Shown: piece after piece, positions 38,701 to 50,935 of the stretch
How positions within the stretch are numbered: the stretch's first letter is position 1
Layout: every line of letters begins with the position of its first letter
Source of the DNA: Onthophagus taurus
Lineage: Eukaryota; Arthropoda; Insecta; Coleoptera; Scarabaeidae
Length of the DNA: 64,000 bases
Direction: 5' to 3'
Assembly (NCBI RefSeq): GCF_036711975.1
Contig: NC_091966.1
Location: 2,921,501-2,985,500 of the forward strand
The notes under the pieces: model-generated
What the model was told of the DNA's origin: nothing
The model's input: only the letters and a program-made list of their open reading frames with translations
Database searches by the model: none
Position numbers and translations under genes: made by a program

Positions 38701-41700
38701 TAAGATTTTTTCTTGCGCTTATACCAGTGTAATCTAAACTTTTTAAAGGCCGTGTGTGATTCTGTAAAGTCTAAGTCATGTAAATTACACTTCCAATTTC
38801 TTCTTCAAGTTTGAAACCTGTCTAGTGTTGAGTCTATACCCGTAGGTGTTGAGATTCACTCATTAGTTCTCTATTTAACTTTGCCTGTTTGAGACAAAAA
38901 TTTTCCACTTCTCTCTGTTAGCTGACAACTTCATTGCCTCTTAAGATAATTACCAATAAGATTTCTACCACTTGGCTCGCGGTCTTCCTCTCTTATTTCT
39001 ACCCTTCGTCTTGGTTTGCCAATTAATTTTCACCTTACTCCTTATTCTCGTATGGCGGTGACAAATTGTTACCAAAAGAAAATCATGCTGAGAACTCTAC
39101 AACTATGTTGGTTATCTTCTTTTCTATATACATAAATGTTTATATTACAAGAGTTATCATTTTCGTCTTGTCTGCCATAAGAAATACAAGATCTTTTATA
39201 GCATATTCTGGGCAGTGTTTTTTAATGTAATTTCTGACATCTTTTTAAAGTTATTCACTACAAGATTGTTTCTTGCGCTTTAACCAGTGTAATCTAAACT
39301 TTTTAAAGGCCGTGTGTGATTCTGTAAAGTCTAAGTCATGTAAATTACACTTTCAATTTCTTCTTCAAGTCTGAAACCTGTCTAGTGTTGAGCCTATACC
39401 CGTAGGTGTTGAGGTTCACTCATTAGTTCTCTCTTTAACTTTGCCTGTTTGAGACAAAAATTTTCCACTTCTCTCTGTTAGCTGACAACTTCAATGACTC
39501 TTAAGATAATTGCCAATAAGACCAATAAGATTCTTTTTCCACAATTAATTCCAGATTTTTTCTAATGTCTCCCAAAAGAATCTTGAATTCTGATATTTGT
39601 GCAATGTCATTTCAGACATCTTATACAGCTTCATAGCTGTACAATGTAACTGTAGACTTCTAGAATTGCTTAGGTTATGCCATGAATTAATGGCATAGTT
39701 TTAGATGCAACCACTACAGCTTCAATAACATTGCTGTCAGATTTCGTTTGCTCTTGTACTTTAATGTGTCACATTTTTATAAGTATCACTGAAGGTACGC
39801 TACTAAATGAAATATTTAGACAAAAACTCTTCTGTACAACCTATGTGATCAAGCTTTCAAGATGTTTATGCAAGAAAGCTTCTTTAAAAATGTCCTAATT
39901 AGAAGAATTTGTCCGGCTCTTAAAATTAAAATTACTGTGGATGTAGTAAAAATGTATTGTCTTATTATGATTTCAATTGTCGAGTATCAAAGAAATTTCA
40001 TTTTGACAATCATTTTAAGAACTTTGCATTGTAATTTTTTTCAATTACTTGATATGATAATTGGTATAAGTCAATAAAAGATGTTAACTAAATGACAGAA
40101 GATAGATTTCGATGGAGTTACAAAATAGATCATTTAACAGATTTTTTGAAACATATTTTGGAATTTATCTTCCTCAGGCTTCTATCAAGTACATTTAAAT
40201 ATCTATAAATAAGTACTTTTACAATATGGAGTCAGTGTAGTAATAAATCATCCTGATAGCTTAATAAGCATTTTGAGCACTTGTTCTTTTCTCCAGATTA
40301 CTCATTATTTAACAGTAACAACATATTTGAAAAGAACAAAACTAAAATGATAAAGTTCTGTAAAGGGGGTGAGAGGATTTTTGGGAAAGATGTGGGAAAA
40401 AGGAAATTAATGTTTGAAAACTTGATAAAACTTGCATGGAGTGGAGATATGGGGATGGACGGAGCAAGGGCTCTTAGAGGATGTGCATACCAGGTATAGG
40501 AGGTGGGTGTTGGGGTTGGCTAGGAAGACTCTGGGATATATGGCCAAGAAAGAAATGAAGGTAGGTAAGGTGAGAGTGGAGAGTCGGCCAAGCGAACGTG
40601 CGTTTTGGGGAGAGGGTAGAAGGTAGAGAGCATTGTAAAATCTTGGGGGAATGCTACAGATAGATTGAGGCAAGTAAGGGGCGTTATGGGCAGAAAGGAC
40701 GACGATAAGAGAAAGCAGGTACAATCCAAAATATAATGAAATTGTAGTACAGGGGTACCAAAGTACCTGATGACGTAGGGGGAAGAGGTTGGTAGCCAGG
40801 TTTAGGTGTAGGAATGAAGAAAGGGCCAACAGATATTGGATAGAAGAGGGGGTGCAAGCTGTGTGGAGAGGGGTGGGAGTCTACACCATCTGCTGGTGGA
40901 ATAGTGAGTTGAGGGAGGTGATGGATTGGAGACAGGTGTTGGAGGAGAGGCTGGGGAAAAGGGTAGGATTTTGATTAGTTATGGATGATGTTCTTTTTTG
41001 TAATATTGTAATCTTTTGAAAACAATAAATTATTATTATATTTCAAAAGAATTTTTCTAAAACTCATTATTTTTAATCTGATTCATATTAAATATTGCAT
41101 CTTTTAATGTTGAGTAATATAAGAATGTTCCAATATTTATAGAGTATATAGGGCATATGTTAGCATTGAGCTGTTAGAAAAATATATTGTCATTCATATT
41201 TTGTGATTTTCCTCAAAATGTCATACAAAATATCGTATCAGCAACATTTATTGTAATGATAAGAAAAAAACTGATTCAATAAAATCGATTAAGCCATTTA
41301 TCCTTTATTAATTCCAAATAAATATGTTTGGTAATCATTTCTTTAACTGATAAGTTCAAATAAAATAAAAATCCCAACATATTTTCGATTACCACAATTT
41401 AATTATGACCTAAAGATTAATTTAAAATTTTTTGGCTTTAAAGTTTTTTAATTTTCTCAATTTAAATTGTTTTGTATCAAAGTTAGACATTTATGAAAGC
41501 TTTAAAAAAAAACTTGCACATAATAATCTGGAATTGTTGAATGTACTTGAAGAGTAAATAAAGATTAAAGTCTCTGATAATCAAGATAACGTTTAATGGA
41601 CCTGTAAAATTATCAATAAAATTAATAAAACAATCAAAATTGATTATAAACTATTTGGAGTATTTCGAAAATTACAAAATGTAATTGAAATAATTTTCTT

Positions 41701-43212
41701 TTTAATTTTATTTCTCTCTAACACACCACAACTGTGTAAATAGGGTCAGTTAAACGCAGAATTTTACAAAAATAACCGATTTAAAAATAGGTGGCCAAAT
41801 CACGTGAATCTCCTTATGTTTGATGCAACAACTACTTTCAATTTAAATAAACCATCTTATGTAAAACGTTTTACGTCCGATTAAAATAATCGACTACCAA
41901 ATAATTTTATCTCATTTTCTCACCTTGTTCTGGCGAAATCAAGTGGGTAGACGAAGCAAAGAGAAGTGGCTCCGGCAGCACCACCAGAAGCCAAGTTTCC
42001 TAAGAAGTACCTCCAGAATTGAGTTTTCTTATCAACACCGCTCAAGAAAATTTGCTTGTATTTGTCCTTGAAGGCGAAGTTAAGGGCTTGGGTTGGGAAA
42101 TAACGGATTACGTTGGCCAAATTACCACGCCAGTAAGCTAATACACCTTGTTCTTTTGGAATACGTACGAAGCAATCGACCATACCTATTTAAACCAAAA
42201 AAATTTCATTTTTATTTAAAACGAAAGTTAATAAATACGATTATTTAGAAATACGATAGTTATGGAGATAATGATTAATAACTGGAATGTTATTTTCTTT
42301 TTAATTTTATCTTTCGCGCGATGACGTAGTCAAGGGTTATGTAATGATATCGTTTTGAGCCAAGATTTTTCGAATCGCTTAAGCAATTGTTTTAAATTTA
42401 TCCTGGGAGGCTTTGCTTATCACGAGTGATTTTTTTTTACGTAAATTGAGGTTATGTAAAAAATCATGTGCTTTATAAATTTAACAAGTTCAAAAAAAAT
42501 TTATCTTTTTTTATATTTTAATATGATTTTAAATTTAGATTTTATTTTAAAGGTATAAAGAACCATGGACTTGAAACCTAATTAAGGTTTATAGGTTAAG
42601 GTTATGTAACGGATAGAAAACGGCATGTGCGCATGGCCACCCTTGCATTTCTAGAACATTTCGATCAATATGAATAGACCACGTTTTTTTTTTTATAATT
42701 TTAACCGATTTTCAATGATATAACCATAGGAAAAGTACTAAAAACGATTCAATTAAAATCACGTGGTTGAATTTCTCGGTAATAAAACGTGGCTGGTGAT
42801 TTTGATGACGTGTAGCGTCACTTATTTGCGAATATTGAATTTATTTCGTTTAATTAACTATTCAATTCAAATTTATTCCCCAATTTTAATCAATAAATCA
42901 TATCTTATCTAGAGTACTTTAAAAGGAAGTTAACTTAAAAAAAAAATGGTTATGTAATCATCAAAGTAGGTATTAAAAAAAAAAGATGGCCGCCCTTTAG
43001 GGCGGTTTGAAAAATTAATTTTTTATTATTTTTTTTGTTATAACTAACTCACCCTTGTAACGTTGAGCTTCTGAGATTTGTTTAGAGATGTGTTGTACTT
43101 GAAGTAAAAGTTTTACTCTTTCAATTGGGGCTACAGCGGTTTTGGAAATGGCTGCGGAAATTCCTCCGGCGAGGAAATCCTTCATGAAAGCAATTGGATC
43201 GGCGAGAGACAT
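35799..43212 (-). CDS. ANT: Mitochondrial ADP/ATP translocase
   Basis: Four minus-strand exons: 43053-43212, 41924-42185, 36102-36336 and 35799-36041. They total 299 residues, the normal length, with all splice sites GT-AG and in frame. The protein exchanges ADP for ATP across the inner mitochondrial membrane. The three carrier repeats each keep the PxD/ExxK/R motif: PIERVK in exon 1, PLDFARTR at the exon 2/3 joint, and PFDTVRRR in exon 4. The translocase signature RRRMMM is at 236-241. Other family blocks are [37 protein letters not shown] and [20 protein letters not shown]. The best-fit Drosophila counterpart is sesB/Ant2. Intron 2 is 5.6 kb and full of repeats. A GC-richer 5' region lies at 43213-43400. 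Confidence 0.97.
36753..37304 (+). mobile_element. TA-flanked non-autonomous element with transposase C-terminus
   Basis: The ends TAGTTTCCGATTTTTCTGG and its complement pair over about 30 bp and sit between TA dinucleotides. Comparison with the empty version in copy A (near 32135) shows exactly where it inserted. Inside, plus-strand codons around 36950-37110 read [20 protein letters not shown] and end [13 protein letters not shown]...EES-stop. This is the C-terminal tail of a Tc1/IS630-type transposase like the relict at 17-19 kb. Confidence 0.7.
37440..39530. repeat. Pyrimidine-rich dispersed repeat, copy B, with ~300-bp duplications
   Basis: Positions 37690-38600 repeat copy A at 31550-33050. 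A second unit built on gtgtaatctaaactttttaa and gtctagtgttgagtctatac appears three times in the same direction: 37550-37690 (diverged), 38660-38970 and 39215-39530. All lie inside ANT intron 2. Confidence 0.7.
40345..41035 (+). pseudogene. LINE 3' fragment (C-terminus of reverse transcriptase ORF)
   Basis: Plus-strand codons in three frames give the post-RT region of an insect non-LTR element: [40 protein letters not shown], then [20 protein letters not shown] and a W-rich end. The end is followed by an AATAAATTATTATTAT tail. It is truncated at its 5' end, as is usual for LINEs, and frameshifted. It is G-rich, unlike its surroundings. Positions 39531-40344 hold no gene I recognise. Confidence 0.7.
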
Positions 43213-43984
43213 CTTGTTTCTTTTTTTTACTAGTAGTAACTTAAAAGTACTTTCTTAGTTAGGGTATGGTACAATGCTTGTGAACGGATCGCGCACCGAA
43301 CTGCAAGTGGGAAGTGGCGGCGGTTTTGTACGACGATATGCGCGGTCATGTGCTGCCATCGTTGCCAGACCCTGAGATCGGCGGAAATAGCCGAACTACG
43401 TCATCGTGATTTACCATCTCGTTTCAACCAATTCCGATAGATCAATAATCGCATTTTACTTCTTTCTCATCGTACGTCCAAGTTCAACGGTTGTAATTTG
43501 CGTGTGCCGTTTTCTTGGCCAGGTATATGGGTTTCTCAATGATCTCTCTCTTGTACAAGTCAAGTCCTTGTGCCCTTTCGTCATCTTCCTCTTCGTTCCC
43601 TACATTCTCCACATGCATTCATCTGACCAAGACATTCAGTTTGTTAACTACATACGCAAGATAGCATTCAAGGTGGTTGAAAACACGTGTTTGTTAAAAT
43701 AATTTGTTTTTCGATTTTGATAAGAAGACGAATTAGTCATTAGAAAGATATTTATATATTAAAATTCCATTTAAATAAATTAATTTTGACGTTTTAAACG
43801 TCAATTATAATTAAATTAATCATTTGACGTATAAAATGTCATTTAATTAAGTTACGTTGTGTCAAAACAATAAGAATGAAAAAGAACGGTTTTTTGAAAT
43901 AATTTTTAAAACTAAAAATGATTTATATCGTAAATTGCAATTAAATGATGATATATTAAGATTTGATAAAAAAATGAATAAATT
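43213..43984. promoter_or_regulatory. ANT upstream region
   Basis: The first 190 bp upstream of the ANT start are GC-richer (cgcgcaccgaactgc, gtggcggcggtttt), consistent with a 5' UTR and promoter. A 98-codon plus-strand frame at 43406-43702 has no recognisable domain and no gene-like neighbours, so I do not call it. The rest leads into the satellite array. Confidence 0.35.
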
Positions 43985-45830
43985 TATTAAGTAAGGTTAT
44001 GTGTCAAAAAGATTGAAATGTCAAAACATCACTTTTATTACAAGGAGTGAAATAACGATTTATATCTTAAATTATAGGAAATTATGAGATTAGATTAAAT
44101 AAATTAGTGGTGTGATAAAAAACTTCAACGAAAGAAATGTGTTAATAAATTGTCAAGTGAGGTTATGTGTCAAAAATTAAAAAAAAAAAGTGTTAGCTTA
44201 TTTGTAGGAATTAAAAAGCGATTTATATCTCAAATTGAAGCAAAATAACGATATTTTAAGATTAGGTTAAAAAATTAATAGTTTGATAATAAAATTTAGA
44301 GAAAGAAATGTGTTGATAAAAATTATTAAGTGAGGTTATGTGTCAAAAAGGTAGAAATGTCAAAAAATCATTTTGAGCGTATTACAAGCAATTAAATAAC
44401 GATTCATATCTTAAATTACAGGAAATTATGATGTTTTAAGATTAGATTAAAAAAATTAATGGTGTGATAAAAAAGTTCAACGAAAGAAATGTGTTAATAA
44501 AAATTGTTAAGTGAAGTTATGTGACAAAAATTTCAAAAAAAAAACCTTGTGAGCTTATTTTTAGGAATTAAAAAGCGATTAATGTCTCAAATTGAAGAAA
44601 AGAATGATATTTTAAGATTGGAGTAAAAAGATTAATAGTTTGATAATAAAGTTTGGAGAAAGAAATGTATTGATTAAAATTATTAAGTGAGGTTATGTGT
44701 CAAAAAGGTAGAAATGTAAAAAAATCATTTTGAGCGTATTACAAGGAATTAAATAACGATTTATATCTTAAGTTAAAGGAAATTATGATGTTTTAAGATT
44801 AGATTTAAAACATTAATGGTGTGATAAAAAAGTTCAACGAAAGAAATGTGTTAATAAAAATTGTTAAATGAGGTTATATGTATGTCAAAAATTAAAAAAA
44901 AAAACCTTGTGAGCTTACATATTTGTAGGAATTAAAAAGCGATTTATATTTCAAATTGAAGCAAAATAACGATATTTTAAGATTAGGTTAAAAGATTAAT
45001 GGTTTGATAATAAAATTTAGAGAAAGAAATGTGTTGATAAAGATTATTAAGTGAGGTTATGTGTCAAAAAATTTCCTAACATCATTTTGAGCTTATTTTT
45101 AAGAATTAAAAACGATTTATACCACAAAATGGAGGTAAATAATGATATTTTGAGACTGGACTAAAAAAATTAATAGTTTGATAATAAAGTTTGGAGAAAG
45201 AAATGTATTGATGAAAATTATTAAGTGAGGTTATATGTCAAAAAGGTAGAAATGTCAAAAAATAATTTTGAACGAATTACAAGGAATTAAATAACGATTT
45301 ATATCTTAAATTATAGGAAATTATGACATTTTAAGATTAGATTAAAAAAATTAATGGTGTGATAAAAAAGTTCCACGAAGGAAATGTGTTAATAAAAATT
45401 GTTAAGTGAGGTTATGTGTCAAAAATTTTAAAACGTCATTTTGAGCTTATTTTTGGGAATTTAAAAACGATTTATATTTTAAATTGAGCCTAAATGATAA
45501 TATCTTAAGATTAGATTAAAAAAGTAATAGTATGATAAAAAGGCGTCAAGAAATAAATTTATTAATAATTATTGAGTTGGGCTGAAAGTATCAAAAGGGT
45601 AAGTATTTCCAAACATCATTTTGAGCTTATTTTTAGAAGTTAAAAAACGATTTATACCATAAAATGAAGCTAAATAATGATATTTTAAGACTGTACTAAA
45701 AAAATTAATAGTTTGATTATAGAGTTTGGAGAAAGATATGTATTGATAAAAATTATTAAGTAAGGTTATGTGTCAAAAAATTTCAAAAGATTTTCAGCTT
45801 ATTTTTAGGAATTAAAGTGAATTATAATAT
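43985..45830. repeat. ~177-bp satellite with dimeric higher-order pattern
   Basis: The opening phrase gtgaggttatgtgtcaaaaa recurs near 43993, 44157, 44331, 44510, 44690, 44870, 45052, 45225, 45410, 45578 and 45755 (spacings 164-185 bp). Two unit types alternate. Type A has ggtagaaatgtc, attacaaggaatt and gtgtgataaaaaag. Type B has an A-run, gagcttatttttagg and gtttgataataaa. The order is A-B-A-B-A-B-B-A-B-B-B. All units run in one direction. Confidence 0.88.
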
Positions 45831-45839
45831 TTTCTAGAA

Positions 45840-46340
45840 ATAGAAAGAATACAATTAACCAATTTTTTAAATAGACATAATAATCTTGAGGAAAACGAAG
45901 AAAAAAGGTTAGGACTCCTAAAATTGCAGGGTATCATAAGCAATAAAGAATGTAAAGTCCATAATACACTACCCAATAACGAGAGAAAAAACAAATATAA
46001 ATTTACAGGGCTTGAGAGTGAAATATGTAATATGAATACAAAGAAGAACACTACGACGTTATAAAGATGTGCTTACACTCAACAACCAGTACCAATTAGA
46101 GTACCATATTGGTGGAACAAAGAAATGGACGATGCAATAAGAGACATCAAATTCAAACGAGCATAAACTGTTACTAACAGGCATAAGGCTTATAAAAAAC
46201 TTGAAAACCCTAAAACGCTCGAAAAATGGGATGACTACTTTAAGCTGCAGAACTACAGCTTTTCGATGACCTTGGAGAGCATAAGTAGCAAACTATTGTT
46301 CTGGGTTATGAATCATAATGAGCAATTTTCCTAATAAGCT
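45840..46340 (+). pseudogene. LINE ORF fragment between endonuclease and RT
   Basis: Around 46070-46290 plus-strand codons read RVPYWWNKEMDDAIRDIKFK, then a KAYKKLENPKTLEKWDDY segment, as in the region that follows the endonuclease of jockey/R1-type LINEs. A stop interrupts it. The preceding 200 bp may be its degraded upstream part. It abuts the satellite array directly. Confidence 0.5.
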
Positions 46341-47940
46341 TCTACGATGAACCTTGTTGAACTCCTTTGCCAAGACGAAGTACAAAAATCAGTCATTTGT
46401 GAATATAGGTTCGCTTCATAATCATGTTCATTTCTTCATAATATGAATTTAATTTCTTTTAATTTAATTTAATGATCAAAAAATGAATGTAATTGACCTT
46501 TATAAATATAATCAAAATTTGTTAATAATATGGAAAAATACTAATCATTTTGAAATACTTCATAGTATTCCAATAAAGGCGATTTTATTGACCTTTGACA
46601 TGATTTCATTGCCGCGATTCCCGTCGTCAAGGCGAAAGTAAACTGTTATCGCTGAATTACAAAAAAAATTTCAAACGCATCAGCTCATTGTGAAATTGTG
46701 CAATACTTATTTACTATATCCGTCGATTTATGCGCAAATTGATGCCATATATTTAGAAATTATAACAAATACACTATTTGCTATCTTCCCAAGTATAACG
46801 TAACGTTTATTACGTAGACGTTATGCTAAATGCGTTAATTATAACGCAGATACCATTTCGACCTTGACTATTGTCTAAAAGCAAAATTTTCGAAAAAAAA
46901 ATCTTTTAATTTTATAATCGCGGTGCGAAATGTTTGCTTAAACAGGTGTTTTAGAAAAATTATAAAAAATTTGGTTCTATCTTATCGATTTAGGTTGTAA
47001 TAAAATATATGATTGAGGGCGTTTGTATTACGTAAAAGTCAACGAATGCCATTGAAAAGAAAACCGTTTCTTATCGAAAATGTGATAAGTAGACTACAAT
47101 AAGTCTCAAGATAAGGATAGAGTGTCGATTCATATGACTTTAAAAAATTAAATAATGGCATACTTCTTATCGAGAGATTAGTTTTGACTTCGTAGTAGTA
47201 TTTATTTTAATTAAAATGTTTAAATTTGATATAGTTTTATATACATTTTTATCGCACGTAATTAATTTTTTGCAATTTTTTTTTTAAACCCGACCTTTAT
47301 AACATACACATCATAGGTACAACATTTAATTCGCACGTGTCAACAATTTAAGGCCGTCTAACTCCGTTGACCGAGCGTTTTTGCCAATGGTACGTCGAAA
47401 ATATCGTTGTTTGTCCTCGGCCGTTGTTGTGGTTTGTAAATAAGGTCCCCCAATCCAAATTTAACCGGCATCATATGGTTAAATTAAAGAATGGGACTCC
47501 CTTTTGCTATGGAAATCAAAAAATAATGATTACGCAACGAAATAATTTTTTTTTTCGTTGTAGAAACGTTCGTCTATACATAATCGTCCACGGATTTTGG
47601 CATAGACGTTTCGAATGGACATGTGGGGGTCGTTTATTTTTAGACTTTGTTGTATAATGCACTTATTGGAACAAACGCCAAAACGGTTACGAATTTCTAA
47701 TGTTAAAACTTTTGATTTCAGAAGAAAAAAATTTTACGAAATTTTAGGGGCTAATTTTATAATTAAAACAACTTTTAATATAAAGATAATTCAATAAAAG
47801 TTAATTAACCTATAAAATTAATCCTTTTTCTATAATTAATTTAATTATTTAATTTAATTCTATAATTATTTTTCCTTTTTCTTTAGTTATTTAGCTTGTT
47901 GTATATTTTTATTGAACTAAAACTAGAACTAATTCTAGAC
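46341..47940. other. Unassigned AT-rich stretch
   Basis: I see no gene. A 96-codon frame at 47367-47657 (plus) includes a C-rich, basic segment without a family match. A local near-palindrome of aacgtttcgaatgg-type words lies at 47560-47630. A fragment of the TCTAGTTCTAG repeat closes the stretch at 47912-47975. Confidence 0.35.
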
Positions 47941-47949
47941 CTAGAACTA

Positions 47950-48530
47950 GAAAGTTTCGGGTTTAGTGTTACATTACATAAGTAACTGCGAAATAAATTA
48001 CAAACCAAATATAGGTTTGGAATATAACGAAACAAAGAGTGGATGTGATGTTGTGGACAAACTCAGTTGGGAATATAGTTGTTGTAGAACTACAAGAAGA
48101 TGGCCATTTACGTTGTTTATGAATTATTTGGATATTGCGGCATACAATGCGTTCGTAATTTGGAATAAAAAAGTCCTGTTTGGGCTGAAAATGTTTCTGC
48201 CAAAAGATGAAGGAATATGTTCTTACAAGAACTAGGTATGTCACTTATCCAACCCGAAATAAATCGAAGAGCATCAAATATTGAATCAAATGGAAAGGGA
48301 ATACCAAACAGTATAAAAATTCCAATTGAAGGTACAGAAAGAAAAATAACCGATGATCTGAACCATCAGCAACCTAAAACCGTGGACGATGTCATCAATG
48401 TCGAGGAACTGACTTAAAGCATTCCATAAAATGTGATTCCTGTACTAAAATTGTGTGTACTGTACATAGTACAAAAACGATAAATGTAATTTGTACATGC
48501 TGGAAACAAGATGAAGATGGAGAATGATAT
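47950..48530 (+). pseudogene. piggyBac transposase C-terminal fragment
   Basis: Plus-strand codons give KPNIGLEYNETKSGCDVVDK and RTTRRWPFTLFMNYLDIAAY, the conserved C-terminal catalytic-domain end of piggyBac transposases (third aspartate in the GxDxVD box). Then come MSLIQPEINRR and a cysteine-rich terminus (KCDSCTKIVCTVH and ICTCW) that fits the CRD zinc finger. A frameshift lies near 48215 and another near 48420. The N-terminal two thirds are absent. Confidence 0.75.
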
Positions 48531-48589
48531 GTTTCTTGTTATTCTCCATCATATGTTTGTAATATGACTTATGATTAAGAATATTTGCA

Positions 48590-49780
48590 GTAAAGTTTGT
48601 GGTGGGCGAGCAATATGTTGCTAAAATTAATCAAATATCTCTTTCCACCAGCACAATTCAAAATCGTATTGAAAAAATGAGTAAGGATATTTTAGACAGT
48701 CATATCTGCACTAAAAGAATGTGACTGACGTGTCTGTTTGTCCACAATTACCCGCTTTCGTTCGCTACTTAAACGATGATCGTGTTAAAAAAGAATATTT
48801 GTTTTCTAAATCGCTACCCACCACTATGCACGGTGAAGATGTTATTGTCACTCTAAAACAGTTTATTGAGGAAAATGATCTGAAGTGGTCATCGTTAGTT
48901 GGCGTTCGTTAGGTGGCCCTTTCATGATGGGTGTTCGTTCTGATTTTTAAATATTTGTGAAACAAGTTACACCACAATACTTAACTTATCATTGCATGAT
49001 ACATCGATATGCCTTAGCTATTAACACGCTACTCTCAAATTTCCTGAGGGTGTTTAATGACATAGTGAAAATTTGCAATCATATTCGGATCAGTGCAACA
49101 AATTTGAGAATTTTCAAAGTGTTAAGTCATGAAATTGTTGCGAAATTTGATGCACTTGTGTTCTACACCGAAGTATGCTCGCTGTCAAGGTAAAATGTTT
49201 TAAACAGATTGTTTGAGATGCGCAAGGAAATACCATTGTTCTTTGAAAATTGTTAAACAGAAAAGGAGAAAAACTTTTATACAAAAATAAAAGACAAAGC
49301 ATTTATTCGACTCTATTTATCGTATTTGACTGACATTTTCAGTAAAATTTACATTTTATATCACTCATTACAAGGAAATATGAGCAATATTCTGATAGTG
49401 CAAGATAGGATTGCTAGTTTTTTGCGAAAACTAGAACTTTACAAACGTAGAGTTCAACTTGGTGACATATCGATTTTCACGCACTTGTCCGAAACATTAA
49501 GCGCATATAACGAAGAAATATCCTATCCTATCTTTATCTTCTTTGATAAATTCGTTGAACCAATATTTCCCGGACATAGAGAACCGTCAAGCTTTATCCT
49601 GGATACTGAGACCATTTTCTACAGATGAAGAAATCTTCAAAGAGGAAGATGTTTTAGCTAAACAAGTGGAATTCCAAAATTATGACTTGGCTACGTTTTG
49701 GACAAAAAACCAGGGCGAATATTTTATTTTAGTCGACAGGGCAAGAATTCTAGTCCCATTTTGGGAATACATATAGATGT
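48590..49780 (+). pseudogene. hAT transposase relict of the ZBED5/SCAND3 type
   Basis: Codons in shifting plus-strand frames follow vertebrate ZBED5-like and insect hAT proteins: HCMIHRYALAINTLLSNFLR, VFNDIVKICNHIRI, FKVLSHEIVAKFDALVFYTE then a V-x-x-L-S-R-G-like segment, YLTDIFSKIYILYHSLQGNM, FLRKLELYKRRVQLGDISIF, and FPDIENRQALSWILRPFSTD. It ends in the LATFW dimerisation helix. It is inactive, with many stops. It follows immediately on the piggyBac fragment. Confidence 0.7.
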
Positions 49781-50935
49781 GACAAAATCTAGGAATCGGC
49801 TCAGCGTAGAGCATGACTTACGATATCTTTTATTAGAAAGTAAACAAAAAATCTTGTTAAGAAGAAGCAACAAAAACCATCCCATTAATTATTATTTAAA
49901 ATGTATGTGTAATATATTTAATAATAATAACATTGTTATAGTACTGTATGGTATTTTTTATGAAAGGGTAAATCCCTAGTCCCGGGCAGGTCATAAGGGT
50001 AGTGATGGTGAAAAGGTTAAGAAACACTGGTCTAAACTGACCTATTATGGTCGTCCATGTTCATTCAATTATTTTGGTCGTATAAGGGTTAAACCTGTAA
50101 ATGGTAGCTCTGGCCACTTTCTTTATATGCAAATGCAAAGAAGATGGGCCAAGCAGAACATACATTGCTAGAGTTGTCGTTGTGCTTATCGCACCAGAGA
50201 TTTCCAATCCATCTACTCGTTGAATTCGTAAGTTTACTGATAACTGAAGTCTGTCGGCCTGTTCTATACCAGGCTGCTGCTCCGTATAGGTCTAACCAGT
50301 GATGGGCGCTGGGTAAATACCCGGCGGGTAGGTATTTATAAAATGGGTATTTACCTCGGCCCAGGATAAATACCCAAACAGTACATATAAAAGTGATACA
50401 AGTAAAAATATAACAGATTCGGACAAAAATGTAGAGGAACATGATAAAATGGGCGTTGAAGACGAGGAATTGTCAACGATCGAAGACGTATTATAATCAG
50501 GTAATCACTGCTCATTCTTCATTCTTGCGACGATGATCCGCCCAGTTCCAGTTGAGCTTTGCCACACAGAGCTAGTATAGTCCTTCAGGGATACCAAATT
50601 TTTTTCACAAAGACTAGGTTCAGTGTTACTTCTAGTGTTAATTATACTTTTAGTTGTACCGCAATTATCTGAATTTATAATACAAATAGATTAAGTTATA
50701 TGGATTTCATAAAAAAAAGTAAATAAAAAAATTCGAATAAAATCTTAAGTTTTGTTTATGGCGCCATCTATAATCCATTTAAACCCCAACTAATTTTACA
50801 GAAAACTATAAATCTTTTTACCGACATCTACACCAAAGTGATATTAAATTGTATTTGTCGGCGTTGTTTGGTTAGGTTAACTACAAAAAGGTCGATTAAT
50901 ATTGTAATTTTAAGTGTTTTCTACTCGCATTTACA
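49781..50935. promoter_or_regulatory. Uba2 upstream region with repeat fragments
   Basis: This is intergenic DNA upstream of Uba2. It carries a wgggtatttac palindrome-like patch (50300-50390), a short TCTAGTGTTA-repeat piece (50605-50660), and about 200 bp of AT-rich sequence just before the start. The Uba2 ATG context is acaATGg. No promoter element could be fixed. Confidence 0.3.

Noticed and set aside
40407..40829. 140-codon minus-strand frame
   Set aside because: It is antisense to the LINE 3' fragment, whose plus-strand codons match a known protein pattern.
43406..43702. 98-codon plus-strand frame upstream of ANT
   Set aside because: It has no recognisable domain or splice partner and lies in the ANT 5' flank; chance frame.
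47367..47657. 96-codon plus-strand frame with cysteines
   Set aside because: It has no family resemblance, the surroundings are repeat debris, and codon use is unlike the host genes.
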